Source: Athalassotoga saccharophila
GTDB lineage: Bacteria; Thermotogota; Thermotogae; Mesoaciditogales; Mesoaciditogaceae
DNA length: 64,000 nucleotides
Direction of reading: 5' to 3'
Assembly (NCBI RefSeq): GCF_009936215.1
Contig: NZ_AP019551.1
Location: forward strand, 186,001-250,000
Under the pieces are notes generated by a model, which had not been told where the DNA came from, searched no databases, and saw nothing but the letters and a program-made list of their open reading frames with translations. Positions 1 to 9,014 of the stretch are shown piece by piece (the stretch's first letter is position 1; each line of letters starts with the position of its first letter). A program made the translations under genes and the position numbers.

Positions 1-13
1 TATGTAAATAGAA

Positions 14-37
14 AATGAGACCCAACCGGGTCTCATT
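14..37. terminator. Hairpin at left edge, possible terminator
   Basis: A perfect 10-bp stem (AATGAGACCC / GGGTCTCATT) with a 4-nt loop. A T-rich run follows it only when read on the minus strand (TTTTCTATTT), yet no minus-strand gene ends here. It more likely closes a plus-strand gene lying to the left of the window and may work in both directions. Confidence 0.5.
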
Positions 38-170
38 ACAAAAACTGTTGAGGGGGGATAGGGGGTATCCACTGTCAGATACATCATACCACAGTCATTG
101 TTTCTTTTAGGTTATTTAACGAACAAAATGTTGTAAAAAAATATAGTTTCTTGGAAAGGAGAGTTATCCT

Positions 171-2390
171 ATGAAAAAAAGATTTTTAGTTTTTTTAATC
201 CTTTTAAGCGCGCTTTGCATTTCGGTAGCCTTTTCGATGACGGTCGATCAAAATGGCATCAATATGCTTATTGGCGCTCAAAACAGTATTCAACTGTACA
301 AAGAATACGGAGACGTGAGTGGCCTAAATCAAGCCATTGCGCAGATAAATTTGTTCCTTTCGCAGTATACACAGCCGGCCCAATACATAGGTCAGGCGTA
401 CGAAACTCTCGGAGATGCTTATTTTCTTTTGAACAATTATTCTCAAGCCGTGAATGCCTACGGTATGGCGATAAAGTATCTAACGATCGGATCGCCGGAT
501 TATAACTACTCCGTCTATTCTTTAGCCTACTCTTACATGGACAGTGGAGATTACTCAAATGCGCTCAAATATTTTTCGATGCTTTACAATACATCTTATT
601 CAGATGAGGCAAAGGTGCTCACTGGAGGAATATATTTCAATCTCGGTCAGTACGATCAGGCTACATCTGTTCTAAACACAGTCCAGACAAACAAATGGAA
701 GGCATGGGCTTATTATTACATGGGAAGGATATATTTCAACATCGGAAATTATTCAAAGGCGATAACTTTGCTTGGAAGTGTACCGCAATATTCGCAGGAT
801 TTAAATGTCATCGAACCTTCGATATATTACCAATCTTATGCCTACCTGAATAGTGGAGACATTCAAAATGCTATAAAGGTGGCCCAAAATGCCATCAACA
901 CATATCCTCCCACAACATGGACATTTGATCTTTACATGATACTCGGCCAGTCCTATTACGAAAATGGACAGTACAAAGAGGCGATAAAGAGTTTTGAAAG
1001 TGCCCAAAATCTTAACACATCATCGATGTACGAGGCGATAAGTGCAAAAGCGTGGGCCGAATATAAACTCGGTGATTATTCGGACGCGATATCTGACTGG
1101 GAAAATGTACTTAACAACGCTAAAAATATACAACTCGCCTTTAACGCCGGAATAAATGCCGGAAGTACATTAAGAGAGAATAAAGATTTTACCAATGCAA
1201 TAAAACTTTACGATCAAATGGAGTCAAAGTTTCCATCTTACACAGACAATATAAACCTTGAAAAGGGAAAGACTTATTTAGAGAGTGGAGATTACCAAAA
1301 AGCAACATCCATATTCACAACTCTATCGAAATTGTCCGGTGCCATAAGAGACTCTGCAATATATTGGCTTGCTTACACCTACAGCCTTCAGAACAACTAC
1401 ACGCTTGCGATATCCACCCTTTCGAATTTAATTCAGAGTGCCCAGAGTTCTGACACAAGGGCAAAGTCTTACATGCTTGAAGGAGATATCTATGCAAAGG
1501 CTCTTCAGTACGATAATGCCATAACAGCGTACAAAAATGCAATGAACTTCGGAAGTCAAACTACCAAATTGACTGCCGGATACAATCTTGGCCTTATGTA
1601 TTACAACAACGAAGATTACAACAATGCCATAAAGCAATTCACATACGTTATAAACAACAGAACTGTGGATCCAAATCTTGCCCTCAACGCCGCTTATTAC
1701 CTGAGTCAGTGCTATGTGAACACAAAGGATTACAATTCCGCAATAGCAACGTATGATTGGATAACAAAATACGACTTTCAGAATCTCTACAGATCATCTA
1801 TATACGTCCTTAAAGCGATCGCGATGGGAAAACTCGGTCTTTACTCTCAGATACCTTCCTATGTGGACTCAGTCTTAAACAACTATCCAAACATCTCAAC
1901 AAAAGACGATCTGCTTTATTACAAAGCAAACGCTTACATGAAGACGAACAACTTTTCACAGGCCTTTGAAATAGCAAAATCGCTTTCGAGCCAAAACATG
2001 TCAAATGATGCCAAGGGAGGAGTGCTTTACATAGAGGCAAAGTATTACCAGTACATAAATGATCTTACGAATGCAGAAAAGTATCTCAAAAACGTCTACA
2101 TGCTCTACCCGTCGAGTAGCGTTGCCCCTCAGGCCGCTTACGACCTTGGCATGATATATTACTCGGCCCAGGATTATTCGAATGCAAAGGATGCATTCTT
2201 TGCGCTTGTCTCGCTTTTCCCCTCGAATCCACTTGCTCCAGAAGCGCTTTACTACATAGGCCTTTCTTACGAAAATATGGGCCAGGCCAATAACGCCATT
2301 CAGATTTACAATTCTTTGATTTCGAAATATCCAAATTCATCTTACGTTTCGAAGGCTCAAGCCAGATTGTCTGTGCTTGAAAAGCGGTGA
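171..2390 (+). CDS. Secreted tetratricopeptide-repeat protein
   Basis: 739 residues. A signal peptide occupies about residues 1-22 (basic MKKR, then a hydrophobic core). The rest is a long run of TPR-type helical repeats with the typical aromatic/small pattern (for example YYMGRIYFNIGNYSKAI and YYLSQCYVNTKDYNSAIATY). The C-terminal repeats (LAPEALYYIGLSYENMGQ) resemble the TPR blocks of BamD/CpoB-type envelope proteins. The start is ATG behind GAAAGGAGAG. It is the first gene of a plus-strand cluster and its stop overlaps the next gene. TPR arrays are protein-interaction scaffolds; a role outside the cytoplasmic membrane is inferred from the signal peptide and from the secreted protein encoded next. 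No enzymatic domain is visible and the partner cannot be named. Confidence 0.85.
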   Translation: MKKRFLVFLILLSALCISVAFSMTVDQNGINMLIGAQNSIQLYKEYGDVSGLNQAIAQINLFLSQYTQPAQYIGQAYETLGDAYFLLNNYSQAVNAYGMAIKYLTIGSPDYNYSVYSLAYSYMDSGDYSNALKYFSMLYNTSYSDEAKVLTGGIYFNLGQYDQATSVLNTVQTNKWKAWAYYYMGRIYFNIGNYSKAITLLGSVPQYSQDLNVIEPSIYYQSYAYLNSGDIQNAIKVAQNAINTYPPTTWTFDLYMILGQSYYENGQYKEAIKSFESAQNLNTSSMYEAISAKAWAEYKLGDYSDAISDWENVLNNAKNIQLAFNAGINAGSTLRENKDFTNAIKLYDQMESKFPSYTDNINLEKGKTYLESGDYQKATSIFTTLSKLSGAIRDSAIYWLAYTYSLQNNYTLAISTLSNLIQSAQSSDTRAKSYMLEGDIYAKALQYDNAITAYKNAMNFGSQTTKLTAGYNLGLMYYNNEDYNNAIKQFTYVINNRTVDPNLALNAAYYLSQCYVNTKDYNSAIATYDWITKYDFQNLYRSSIYVLKAIAMGKLGLYSQIPSYVDSVLNNYPNISTKDDLLYYKANAYMKTNNFSQAFEIAKSLSSQNMSNDAKGGVLYIEAKYYQYINDLTNAEKYLKNVYMLYPSSSVAPQAAYDLGMIYYSAQDYSNAKDAFFALVSLFPSNPLAPEALYYIGLSYENMGQANNAIQIYNSLISKYPNSSYVSKAQARLSVLEKR

Positions 2391-2395
2391 ATTTA

Positions 2396-3445
2396 ATGAA
2401 ATGGATCTACTTTTTCATTTCGATCTTTTTGCTTTCAACATTTGCGGTGGCGGTGCCTATAAACCTTCAAATAACTGCCAATTACTATTCTCACACTCTC
2501 GAATTTGAAGGGACATTTGCCTCTACAAATATTGGAAATGTCGGGATACCAAAAGGCTTTTCTTTGCCACAAATATCTTTACCATCGACGACGAATGTAC
2601 TCTCATCCTTAGTCGTCAATGTGAAGAATATGCCAGAAATTTCAACGATCAACAAGAACCTCTTCCCTGTCAGAGATCTTCAACTCTACTCTTTTTCCTT
2701 CTTCACAGATAGTCAAAGTAACGTCGGTCTTGACTCAAGGACACCTCTTATCTCGACATTTATAGATTACAATTACACCTCAATGCAATTGAATGGATTT
2801 TCTGCGGGGTTTAACCTTGGCCCTATTTCGATCGAGGGATCTACAAGGCCTCAGTATTCTCAACTTTCACTGACATTCCCGAATGGATTTTACGTAGATG
2901 GGATTCTTAACCAGTCAACTGGAACCTTCAGGATGGGGTTGCCTATTATGATGGGAAATTTTCTTTTCCAGCCAGAGGGACAATATATTTTCCCATCCAA
3001 CTTTAACACAAAAATATCTCTATTTTACATGAATGATGGTATAATTCCTTACGCGGTGTATGATGGAGAATCTACTCCAACCTTTTCGATAGGCGTTACA
3101 ACTTTACCATTTTCGGCATACGCGAAAATGACGATTTTGTCCACGCCCATTTATTCCGTCGGCACGATTTACAGAAGCGCTTTTGGAATTGTTGGGGCTG
3201 ACATTAGCCTTCAGCAACCGACAAATTGGGTAAATGCTTCATTCAATTCCGTACCTTTCGGAATAGGAAATTTGCAATTTGAAATTGCCGGAGATGGACA
3301 AATTGTGAATAACGGTACTTACAAATTTAGAGCCTATTTGACAACGAGTTTGAATCTATTTTCTTCTGTATTCAAAGGATGGGTTGGAATGTCATCAGAT
3401 AGCGGCAATTATAAAACTTTGTGGGGAATGGATGTGAACTTTTGA
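2396..3445 (+). CDS. Secreted beta-rich protein of unknown function
   Basis: About 350 residues with a clear signal peptide (MKWIYFFISIFLLSTFAVAV). The mature part is rich in Ser, Thr, Asn, Phe and Gly with alternating hydrophobic residues, which suggests beta-strands, possibly a beta-barrel or envelope protein. I do not recognise the family. The ATG at 2396 is preferred over a GTG at 2387 because GCGGTGA lies 5 nt before it, whereas the GTG itself forms part of that ribosome binding site. The gene follows the TPR gene directly and overlaps the next gene by TTGA, so the three are probably translationally coupled. The pairing of a secreted TPR scaffold with a beta-rich secreted protein hints at a joint envelope role; this is inference only. 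Confidence 0.6.
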   Translation: MKWIYFFISIFLLSTFAVAVPINLQITANYYSHTLEFEGTFASTNIGNVGIPKGFSLPQISLPSTTNVLSSLVVNVKNMPEISTINKNLFPVRDLQLYSFSFFTDSQSNVGLDSRTPLISTFIDYNYTSMQLNGFSAGFNLGPISIEGSTRPQYSQLSLTFPNGFYVDGILNQSTGTFRMGLPIMMGNFLFQPEGQYIFPSNFNTKISLFYMNDGIIPYAVYDGESTPTFSIGVTTLPFSAYAKMTILSTPIYSVGTIYRSAFGIVGADISLQQPTNWVNASFNSVPFGIGNLQFEIAGDGQIVNNGTYKFRAYLTTSLNLFSSVFKGWVGMSSDSGNYKTLWGMDVNF

Positions 3446-3684
3446 GCGCTTTGGAATACGATCTTTACGTGAAAATCGAAGAAGAGGACATACACATGAT
3501 AAATTACATGCTCGAAGCAGAAGATAACCTTTTAAACGTTAGAAATGTAGATCCCAAAACAGGTCTTTTAAAGATAATTGTTATAGACACGGATCTTGAT
3601 GATATGTTAAGACTTTTGGAGTATCTAAAAGATGATCTTCATCTTGAAGTGGTGAAATATGAACCGAGTCGTGGAGTTCTTTAG
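3442..3684 (+). CDS. Small DUF4911-like protein
   Basis: About 80 residues, acidic, with an alternating beta-alpha-beta pattern (LYVKIEEEDIHMINYMLEAE, then LLKIIVIDTDL and LRLLEYLKDD). Length and pattern fit the DUF4911 family as I recall it; the function of that family is not known. The likely start is the TTG at 3442, which makes a 4-nt TTGA overlap with the stop of the upstream gene. A GTG at 3421 would add seven residues inside the previous gene. The 3' end overlaps the next gene by 26 nt. The small size and fold suggest a regulatory or ligand-binding module, but nothing in the sequence proves it. Confidence 0.55.
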   Translation: MSALEYDLYVKIEEEDIHMINYMLEAEDNLLNVRNVDPKTGLLKIIVIDTDLDDMLRLLEYLKDDLHLEVVKYEPSRGVL

Positions 3685-4717
3685 AAAGCCGATACCGAGG
3701 GAGCATTTTCGAACTCTGCATGATATACCTTACGATAGGTTGAAATTATGGGGATTTGAGGCTATAATATTTGACTATGACAACACTCTCGCCCCATTCC
3801 TGCACCAGATTCAGGATGATGTGATCTCTCTTTTGGAAAACATTCTCAGGATGGGCTTTAAAGTTGTCATAGTTACCAATGCGTCTTATGAAAGAACGAA
3901 GAAATTAAGAGAAAGATTGCCACAGATCAAGGTCTTTGCAAAGGCAAAAAAGCCAGGCCTTAAGATTTTGAAAATCGCCGTTGATTACACAAATGTAAGC
4001 GCGTCAAAAACTATTTTCATTGGTGACCTGTTCTTTACAGACATAATAGCGGGAAATAGAATGGGCATGTACACGATAATGGTTGAGCCCTATCCGGGAG
4101 TTGGATTCCTTTTAAGTACTCTTGTTTTGCTTGAGAAGATATCCTATCTTATCATTTTCTATACCTTTGGATGGATCTTCCGAATAGGAGAACTTATCTC
4201 TCCGAATGAATGGGTAGAAGATATCTTCGACATAGATTACGATCGTTTGATCTCGAAGGGAATAAAGTTGTTCGTCTTTGATATGGACGGTACACTGGCA
4301 AAATGGAAAGACGAAAAGATCGATCAAAAGACTTTGAATTTGATAAAGAAACTTTCGAAAAAAAGCGATGTTGTCATACTGTCAAACGGTGATTCACCTA
4401 CTTTGGAAATCATGAAAAAAAATGGAATAGAGACCTTCAATCATTCGCACAAACCCTTAACTGCTAAATTCCTTAGAATATTGAAAGCAGGTCATGTATC
4501 AAAAAAAGAAGTTGTGGTTGTAGGGGATCAATTGTTCACAGATGTTTTGATGGCAAATCTTGCCGGCGTCTATTCCATAAAGGTCAAACCGCTTTCAAAA
4601 GAGGAGATGTGGTTTACGAAAATTTTGAGAATCGCCGAGCGTATTACAAGTCCACTGGCCAAGAAAAAGCCATCGATTGGGGTGAGTGAAGATGAGTGGG
4701 GAAAAAACAAAGTATGA
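3659..4717 (+). CDS. Tandem HAD-family phosphatase (two YqeG-like domains)
   Basis: 352 residues holding two complete HAD phosphatase cores in one chain. The first has DYDNT at 39-43 (motif I), VTNAS at 72-76 (motif II), KKPG near 97-100 and GDLFFTD at 122-128 (motif IV). The second has DMDGT at 208-212, LSNGD at 241-245, HKPL near 264-267 and GDQLFTD at 289-295. Both nucleophile aspartates are present. The motifs fit the YqeG / HAD-IIIA group, which is normally a single domain of about 170 residues, so this looks like an internal duplication. A hydrophobic stretch (about 147-175) joins the halves. The substrate is unknown. The gene sits between the small DUF4911-like gene and a histidine kinase, overlapping both. 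Confidence 0.75.
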   Translation: MNRVVEFFRKPIPREHFRTLHDIPYDRLKLWGFEAIIFDYDNTLAPFLHQIQDDVISLLENILRMGFKVVIVTNASYERTKKLRERLPQIKVFAKAKKPGLKILKIAVDYTNVSASKTIFIGDLFFTDIIAGNRMGMYTIMVEPYPGVGFLLSTLVLLEKISYLIIFYTFGWIFRIGELISPNEWVEDIFDIDYDRLISKGIKLFVFDMDGTLAKWKDEKIDQKTLNLIKKLSKKSDVVILSNGDSPTLEIMKKNGIETFNHSHKPLTAKFLRILKAGHVSKKEVVVVGDQLFTDVLMANLAGVYSIKVKPLSKEEMWFTKILRIAERITSPLAKKKPSIGVSEDEWGKNKV

Positions 4718-6167
4718 ATTAACGAATCTTCCTTCTTTTTTGTCTAATTTCACCGTCAGGTTGAATTCGGCAGAAACGCCGGAAAAATGTGTTGAGGAGT
4801 TGATAGAGGCCTCAAAGAATTTCTTTTCGATCGAAGATCACGCGTACGTTATGAAAGATCAAAGTCACGGAACTATAAAGCCCAAGGTAATGGCAATGGG
4901 CAGATGGGTCCTCGAGAAGAAAAAAGTGTCCGTTATCCCGGTCGATGACGGCACCTTCTTATTTCTCCCATTATTCAGCAGAAGACATGATATAGGATAC
5001 GTCGTGATGAGGATAACTGACGATATTGGCGATTTGAAGATGAAGTACATGGATATAGAGAGCCTCCTCTCTTTTGAGACTTCGATGGTCATAGACAACA
5101 TGTTGTTAACAGGAGAATTGATAAAGAAAAATGAATACGTCTCCGAGGCAAGGGCATATCTTGAAAACGTGCTCAACTCATTGAAATACGCCGTTGTGGT
5201 GGCAAGTGTTAGAAAGGGAGAAGAATTTTCCAACAAACCTTACAGAGAACTCATCGAGAAAAACAAGGAGATCGTCAATTACATAGAAGATATTTCACAG
5301 GAATCTTTGATATACAGAAAGGAAGTTTCGAGAGAGGTGGAGGTAAACCAAAGTTTTTACTCTCTTTACGCCGTTCCGGTCCAACTCTCTTCTGGATTGA
5401 AGATAGTAATATCGATTCAGGACATAACGAATACAAAGGAACTTGAGAGACTCCAAAAGATAGATAAGATGAAGGACAATTTTGTCGCAACTATCTCTCA
5501 CGAATTGAAAACGCCTCTTGCCGCAATCCTTGCCTATTCCGAAACTTTGCTGGAATCGGCAGAATCGATAGACACGGATACACTCAAGAGTTTTGCAAAG
5601 ACTATTAAAAATGAAAGCGAGCATCTTGCGAATATAATAGAAGAGATGATAAACTTCTCAAAGGTAAGTTCCAACAGCCTTACGATGGCCTTTGGCAGGG
5701 TAGATCTTGTAAAGATTTTAAAAGACACATACGATGGATTAAAAATAAACGCGCTTTCGAACAATGTGAAATTTTCTCTTGAAATTCCAGATGATCTCAT
5801 CAATGCTTATGTTACGGCAGATCCCAAAAGGATAATTCAGGTCATGGACAACCTTGTCTCCAACGCTTTCAAATACAACGATTCAAGGGAACCGGAAGTA
5901 AAGATAACGATAAGATCGGATGACGAAGGGTACATCGTCTCGGTCTGGGACAACGGTAGTCCTATACCAGTAGAGGAGAGAGAAAAGGTCTTTGAAAAAT
6001 TTTACAGAGGCTCGAACTCGGGAAATGTCTCTGGAACGGGATTGGGCCTTGCCATCGTCAAAGAGATAATAGATTTGCACAAGGGCAGGATATGGATAGA
6101 CAATGTTGAAAATTGTTCCTTTTCATTCTTCTTGCCCAAGAGGGACTGGTTGAATATTTTGAAATGA
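4692..6167 (+). CDS. Soluble sensor histidine kinase
   Basis: About 491 residues with no membrane segment. The N-terminal ~150 residues look GAF-like and residues ~155-250 PAS-like (ending in the typical ISIQDITNTKELERLQ). The HisKA domain carries the phospho-accepting His at about 270 in ATISHELKTPLA. The HATPase domain has an N box (VMDNLVSNAFKYND), a G1 box (VWDNGSPIP) and a G2 box (GTGLGLAIVKEI). All catalytic motifs are intact, so it should autophosphorylate in response to a cytoplasmic signal. The ATG at 4692 lies behind GGGGTGAG and is preferred to the GTG at 4686. No response regulator is encoded beside it, so it is an orphan here. An HDOD gene follows after 8 nt. Confidence 0.85.
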   Translation: MSGEKTKYELTNLPSFLSNFTVRLNSAETPEKCVEELIEASKNFFSIEDHAYVMKDQSHGTIKPKVMAMGRWVLEKKKVSVIPVDDGTFLFLPLFSRRHDIGYVVMRITDDIGDLKMKYMDIESLLSFETSMVIDNMLLTGELIKKNEYVSEARAYLENVLNSLKYAVVVASVRKGEEFSNKPYRELIEKNKEIVNYIEDISQESLIYRKEVSREVEVNQSFYSLYAVPVQLSSGLKIVISIQDITNTKELERLQKIDKMKDNFVATISHELKTPLAAILAYSETLLESAESIDTDTLKSFAKTIKNESEHLANIIEEMINFSKVSSNSLTMAFGRVDLVKILKDTYDGLKINALSNNVKFSLEIPDDLINAYVTADPKRIIQVMDNLVSNAFKYNDSREPEVKITIRSDDEGYIVSVWDNGSPIPVEEREKVFEKFYRGSNSGNVSGTGLGLAIVKEIIDLHKGRIWIDNVENCSFSFFLPKRDWLNILK

Positions 6168-6175
6168 GGTAAAAA

Positions 6176-7033
6176 ATGGCAGGTACACTTGCAGACGTTT
6201 TGAAGGAAATAGATTCTATACCCGTACCGAACTTTGTCGTTACAAAGGTCATTGAATTGGCAAGCAAGCCGGACGTTTCTGCCGCAGAACTCACATCTAT
6301 AATTGAGAAGGATCCAAATCTGACCGTTAGAATAATGAAACTTGCCAATTCCGCTTATTATGGTCTACCACAGAAGATAACAAATCTTTCCCATGCCATA
6401 ATGATTCTCGGATTCAAAACTTTGAGGAACCTTGTGATAGGCGTTTACACGCATGACGCTTTTTTCTCCTTTAAACTTGAAACTACAAAGGTTTCTTCCG
6501 AAGATCTGTGGTGGCATTTAGTTTCGACTGCCATCGCAACTGAAAGCGTTTCAAATGCAACCGGCTTTATAAACAAAGAGGAGGCCTTTCTTGCAGGAAT
6601 GCTTCACGACATAGGAAAGATCGTCCTTGCGAAGTTATTCCCGAAGTACGTCGATGCACTAATAACTCTCGCAAGCGCGAGATCTCTTACGTACGAACAG
6701 GCAGAAAAAGAGATGGAATTTCCGGATCATGTCTTTGTCGCCAAGTATCTTCTTGAAAAATGGAAATTTCCAGAGATAATAAGGGTGCCGGTAGAATTCC
6801 ATCACAATCCCGGCGGTGTTCAGGATGAAAGTTTCAAAGATATAACGGCAATTGTCCACGCATCAGACGTGATATCGAGCATTTTGAACCAAAAAGCCGC
6901 GGGAAATTACACATTGCCGATAATGAAAAAGGAGGCATGGACTTACCTTAAACTCAATGGCACCTCATTTTTGGACATGATAAAATCAACAAGAGACTCC
7001 ATGAAAAAGTCAGATTCTTTCTTCAGAATCTAA
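6176..7033 (+). CDS. HDOD-domain signalling protein
   Basis: 285 residues, almost entirely one HDOD domain (helical hallmarks IPVPNFVVTKVIELASKPD and LTVRIMKLANSAYYG near the start). It keeps a short HD-like motif, AGMLHDIGKIVLA, at about residues 141-153. HDOD proteins are HD-superfamily relatives that usually act as signalling adaptors, not as hydrolases, in bacterial regulation and motility. The start ATG is behind GAGGTAAAAA. It lies 8 nt after the histidine kinase and 12 nt before the amidase-like gene. A link between the kinase and this protein is plausible from position only. Confidence 0.8.
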   Translation: MAGTLADVLKEIDSIPVPNFVVTKVIELASKPDVSAAELTSIIEKDPNLTVRIMKLANSAYYGLPQKITNLSHAIMILGFKTLRNLVIGVYTHDAFFSFKLETTKVSSEDLWWHLVSTAIATESVSNATGFINKEEAFLAGMLHDIGKIVLAKLFPKYVDALITLASARSLTYEQAEKEMEFPDHVFVAKYLLEKWKFPEIIRVPVEFHHNPGGVQDESFKDITAIVHASDVISSILNQKAAGNYTLPIMKKEAWTYLKLNGTSFLDMIKSTRDSMKKSDSFFRI

Positions 7034-7045
7034 GAGGTGATTATT

Positions 7046-7672
7046 TTGAAAAAAGCATTTGTGTTGATTTTAATCTTATCAATGGCTATTTTTGCCTTTT
7101 CAGATGCCACAAATCAGGTACTTGCCGGAAAGATAATCGTTCTCGATCCCGAAAATGGAGGGTATGATTCGGGTCCAGTAGGGCCAACGGGTCTCATGGG
7201 AAAGGACATAAATCTCCAGGTCGCCCTCGATCTTGCGCAGATATTGAAACTTCAGGGTGCGACGGTGATCCTTACGCGTTCGACAGATACCTATGTGCCT
7301 TTAAAAAATAGAATAGATATAGCAAACAAAGCGAATGCTGACCTCTTTGTCTCTATAGCGCACAATTCAATTCAAGGAGCACCAAATGTAGACAGGCCGC
7401 AGGTCTTCTACTGGAGCACCTCTGATTCTTCACAACTTGCGGCCGAAATATTCTTAAAAGAATTCGAGAGATTCTTCAACACAAAAGGAAATCTCATAAG
7501 AGAACAGTTCATCGTTTTGCAATACGCTCAGGTTCCAGCGGTCGTAGTCGAGCCTTGCTTCATGTCAAATCCATCGCGAGAAAATTGGCTCAAAAGTGCC
7601 AAAAATCTCTGGCGTGAGGCTAACATATACGATATGGCCATCCTCGAATATTTCGACGAACTGAATTCATGA
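7046..7672 (+). CDS. Amidase_3-type N-acetylmuramoyl-L-alanine amidase homologue, probably inactive
   Basis: About 208 residues with a signal peptide (MKKAFVLILILSMAIFAFSD) and one Amidase_3 domain. The TTG at 7046 is behind GAGGTGAT and gives a compact signal peptide; a GTG at 7037 falls within that site. The family cleaves the MurNAc-L-Ala bond using a zinc held by His, Glu and His. Here those positions are changed: DPENGG (Asn37) stands where DPGHGG is usual, GLMGKD (Gly52) where the Glu ligand sits, and SIAHNS (Ala105-His106) where SIHANS is usual. The catalytic Glu survives (VVVEP, about 169). The fold is therefore kept while the metal site looks lost. A regulatory or peptidoglycan-binding role is inferred. 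The 3' end overlaps pyrE, which converges, by 6 nt. Confidence 0.75.
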   Translation: MKKAFVLILILSMAIFAFSDATNQVLAGKIIVLDPENGGYDSGPVGPTGLMGKDINLQVALDLAQILKLQGATVILTRSTDTYVPLKNRIDIANKANADLFVSIAHNSIQGAPNVDRPQVFYWSTSDSSQLAAEIFLKEFERFFNTKGNLIREQFIVLQYAQVPAVVVEPCFMSNPSRENWLKSAKNLWREANIYDMAILEYFDELNS

Positions 7673-8242
7673 CTCTTTCATCTTCCTTGTGCCCGGCTTT
7701 ACTAAAGGTATCCCATTTTGACAGAGAGGACATTCTTCACGCGTGTAATGCGTAAGGGGCAGATCTACCAAAGAAAGTACGTGTATTTCCCTTATTTGAT
7801 TTACAGATCCTCTGTTGACTATCGATGAAGCACATATCACGCGTGATCCAGCCTTTTCGACCAGATCGATGATTTCGCTCGTTGATTTTCCAGTTGTTAT
7901 AACGTCTTCGACAACGGCTATATTCTTGAAATCCGAAGGATCGAATTCTCTCCTGAATTTCATGACGCCATCATCGTCTCTCTCGGCAAAAAGAAATGGG
8001 ACGTTAAGGTGGCGCGCGACTTCGTATCCTATTATTATTCCTCCTATCGCTGGAGAGATAACACAATCGGGATTGTATTTTGATATTTTGACAGAAAGTT
8101 CATACCCAAGATCTTCCGCATACCATGGATATTTCAGTATTTTTGCGCACTGAACGTAAGAATCGGAGTGAAGGCCGGAAGAGAGTAAAAAATGGCCGTG
8201 AAGAATTGCGCCTGTCTCTTCAAGTAATCTTTTGTATTCCAT
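7667..8242 (-). CDS. pyrE: Orotate phosphoribosyltransferase
   Basis: 191 residues. It joins orotate and PRPP to make OMP, the fifth step of UMP synthesis. The PRPP-binding loop is clear (VVEDVITTGKST, about 109-120), as are the orotate-side motifs GHFLLSSGLHSDSY and PAIGGIIIGYEVA. The C-terminus carries a CPLCQNG motif, also seen in thermophile and archaeal-like PyrE proteins. It is the last gene of the pyr operon, starting 4 nt after pyrF with GAGGTGAAAAA before its ATG. Confidence 0.93.
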   Translation of the reverse strand: MEYKRLLEETGAILHGHFLLSSGLHSDSYVQCAKILKYPWYAEDLGYELSVKISKYNPDCVISPAIGGIIIGYEVARHLNVPFLFAERDDDGVMKFRREFDPSDFKNIAVVEDVITTGKSTSEIIDLVEKAGSRVICASSIVNRGSVNQIREIHVLSLVDLPLTHYTREECPLCQNGIPLVKPGTRKMKES

Positions 8243-8246
8243 TTTT

Positions 8247-9014
8247 TCACCTCAAAGATAGAAGTTTTGAGTAATCGTAAGAAGACTTTTCGGGATCGGC
8301 CGAAAAGATTATGGATCGAGACACGTTAACGAGTAAGTTTCTACCGTCAATTGAATTCATGACCTTTTGAACATCTCCTCCCTGCGCTCCGACACCGGGA
8401 ACGAGTATAAGGCTCTCATTTGCAATCTCATGGATTTCTCTTATCTTTTCTGCGAAAGTTGCCCCCACAACAAGGCCACAGTTTCCGTACCTTTTGTTTT
8501 TTTCGCTGACAAATTTTGCAACCTTTAAGTAAAGCGGAGGCGTGCCGTGGTACTCAAAATCAAACGCCCCTTGATTCGAGGAGAGAGACAGCACGAATGT
8601 GTATTTGTCCGTGTAAGAGAAGAATACTTCCATCGAGTCACTTCCCATGTAAGGCAAAACGGTTATGGCATCAAAGCCAAAGAATTCAAAAGCGGCCCTT
8701 GCGTACGCTTTCGCTGTTGAATCTATGTCCGAACGTTTGGCATCATATATGACGGGCAGATCTCCTATCAAATCACGTGTTTTCATCATGGTTTTCATTC
8801 CATCAGGCCCAAGTTGTTCGTAAAAGGCTGAATTTATTTTGTAAGCGCAGGCGAAATTTTTTGTTCTCTCGATTATTTCACGGTTAAATTCGTAAACTCC
8901 TTCCGCATTTTTAGAAAATCGAGACGGCAACCTCTCGTAATCGGTATCGAGACCTATGGTAAGCACGTTGGAGACGATCTCCATTCTTTTTTTTACCTTT
9001 TCCAAGAAATTCAT
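8247..9014 (-). CDS. pyrF: Orotidine 5'-phosphate decarboxylase
   Basis: 255 residues. It decarboxylates OMP to UMP, the last step of the pathway. The catalytic Asp-Lys-Asp cluster is in IYDAKRSDIDSTA (about 88-100), the phosphate-binding end in LVPGVGAQGGD, and the N-terminal GLDTD motif is present. Length and the AKRSDI form fit the longer group of bacterial PyrF proteins. The ATG lies behind AGGAGGATTCAT and overlaps the pyrD stop as ATGA, so the two are probably coupled. Confidence 0.93.
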   Translation of the reverse strand: MNFLEKVKKRMEIVSNVLTIGLDTDYERLPSRFSKNAEGVYEFNREIIERTKNFACAYKINSAFYEQLGPDGMKTMMKTRDLIGDLPVIYDAKRSDIDSTAKAYARAAFEFFGFDAITVLPYMGSDSMEVFFSYTDKYTFVLSLSSNQGAFDFEYHGTPPLYLKVAKFVSEKNKRYGNCGLVVGATFAEKIREIHEIANESLILVPGVGAQGGDVQKVMNSIDGRNLLVNVSRSIIFSADPEKSSYDYSKLLSLR

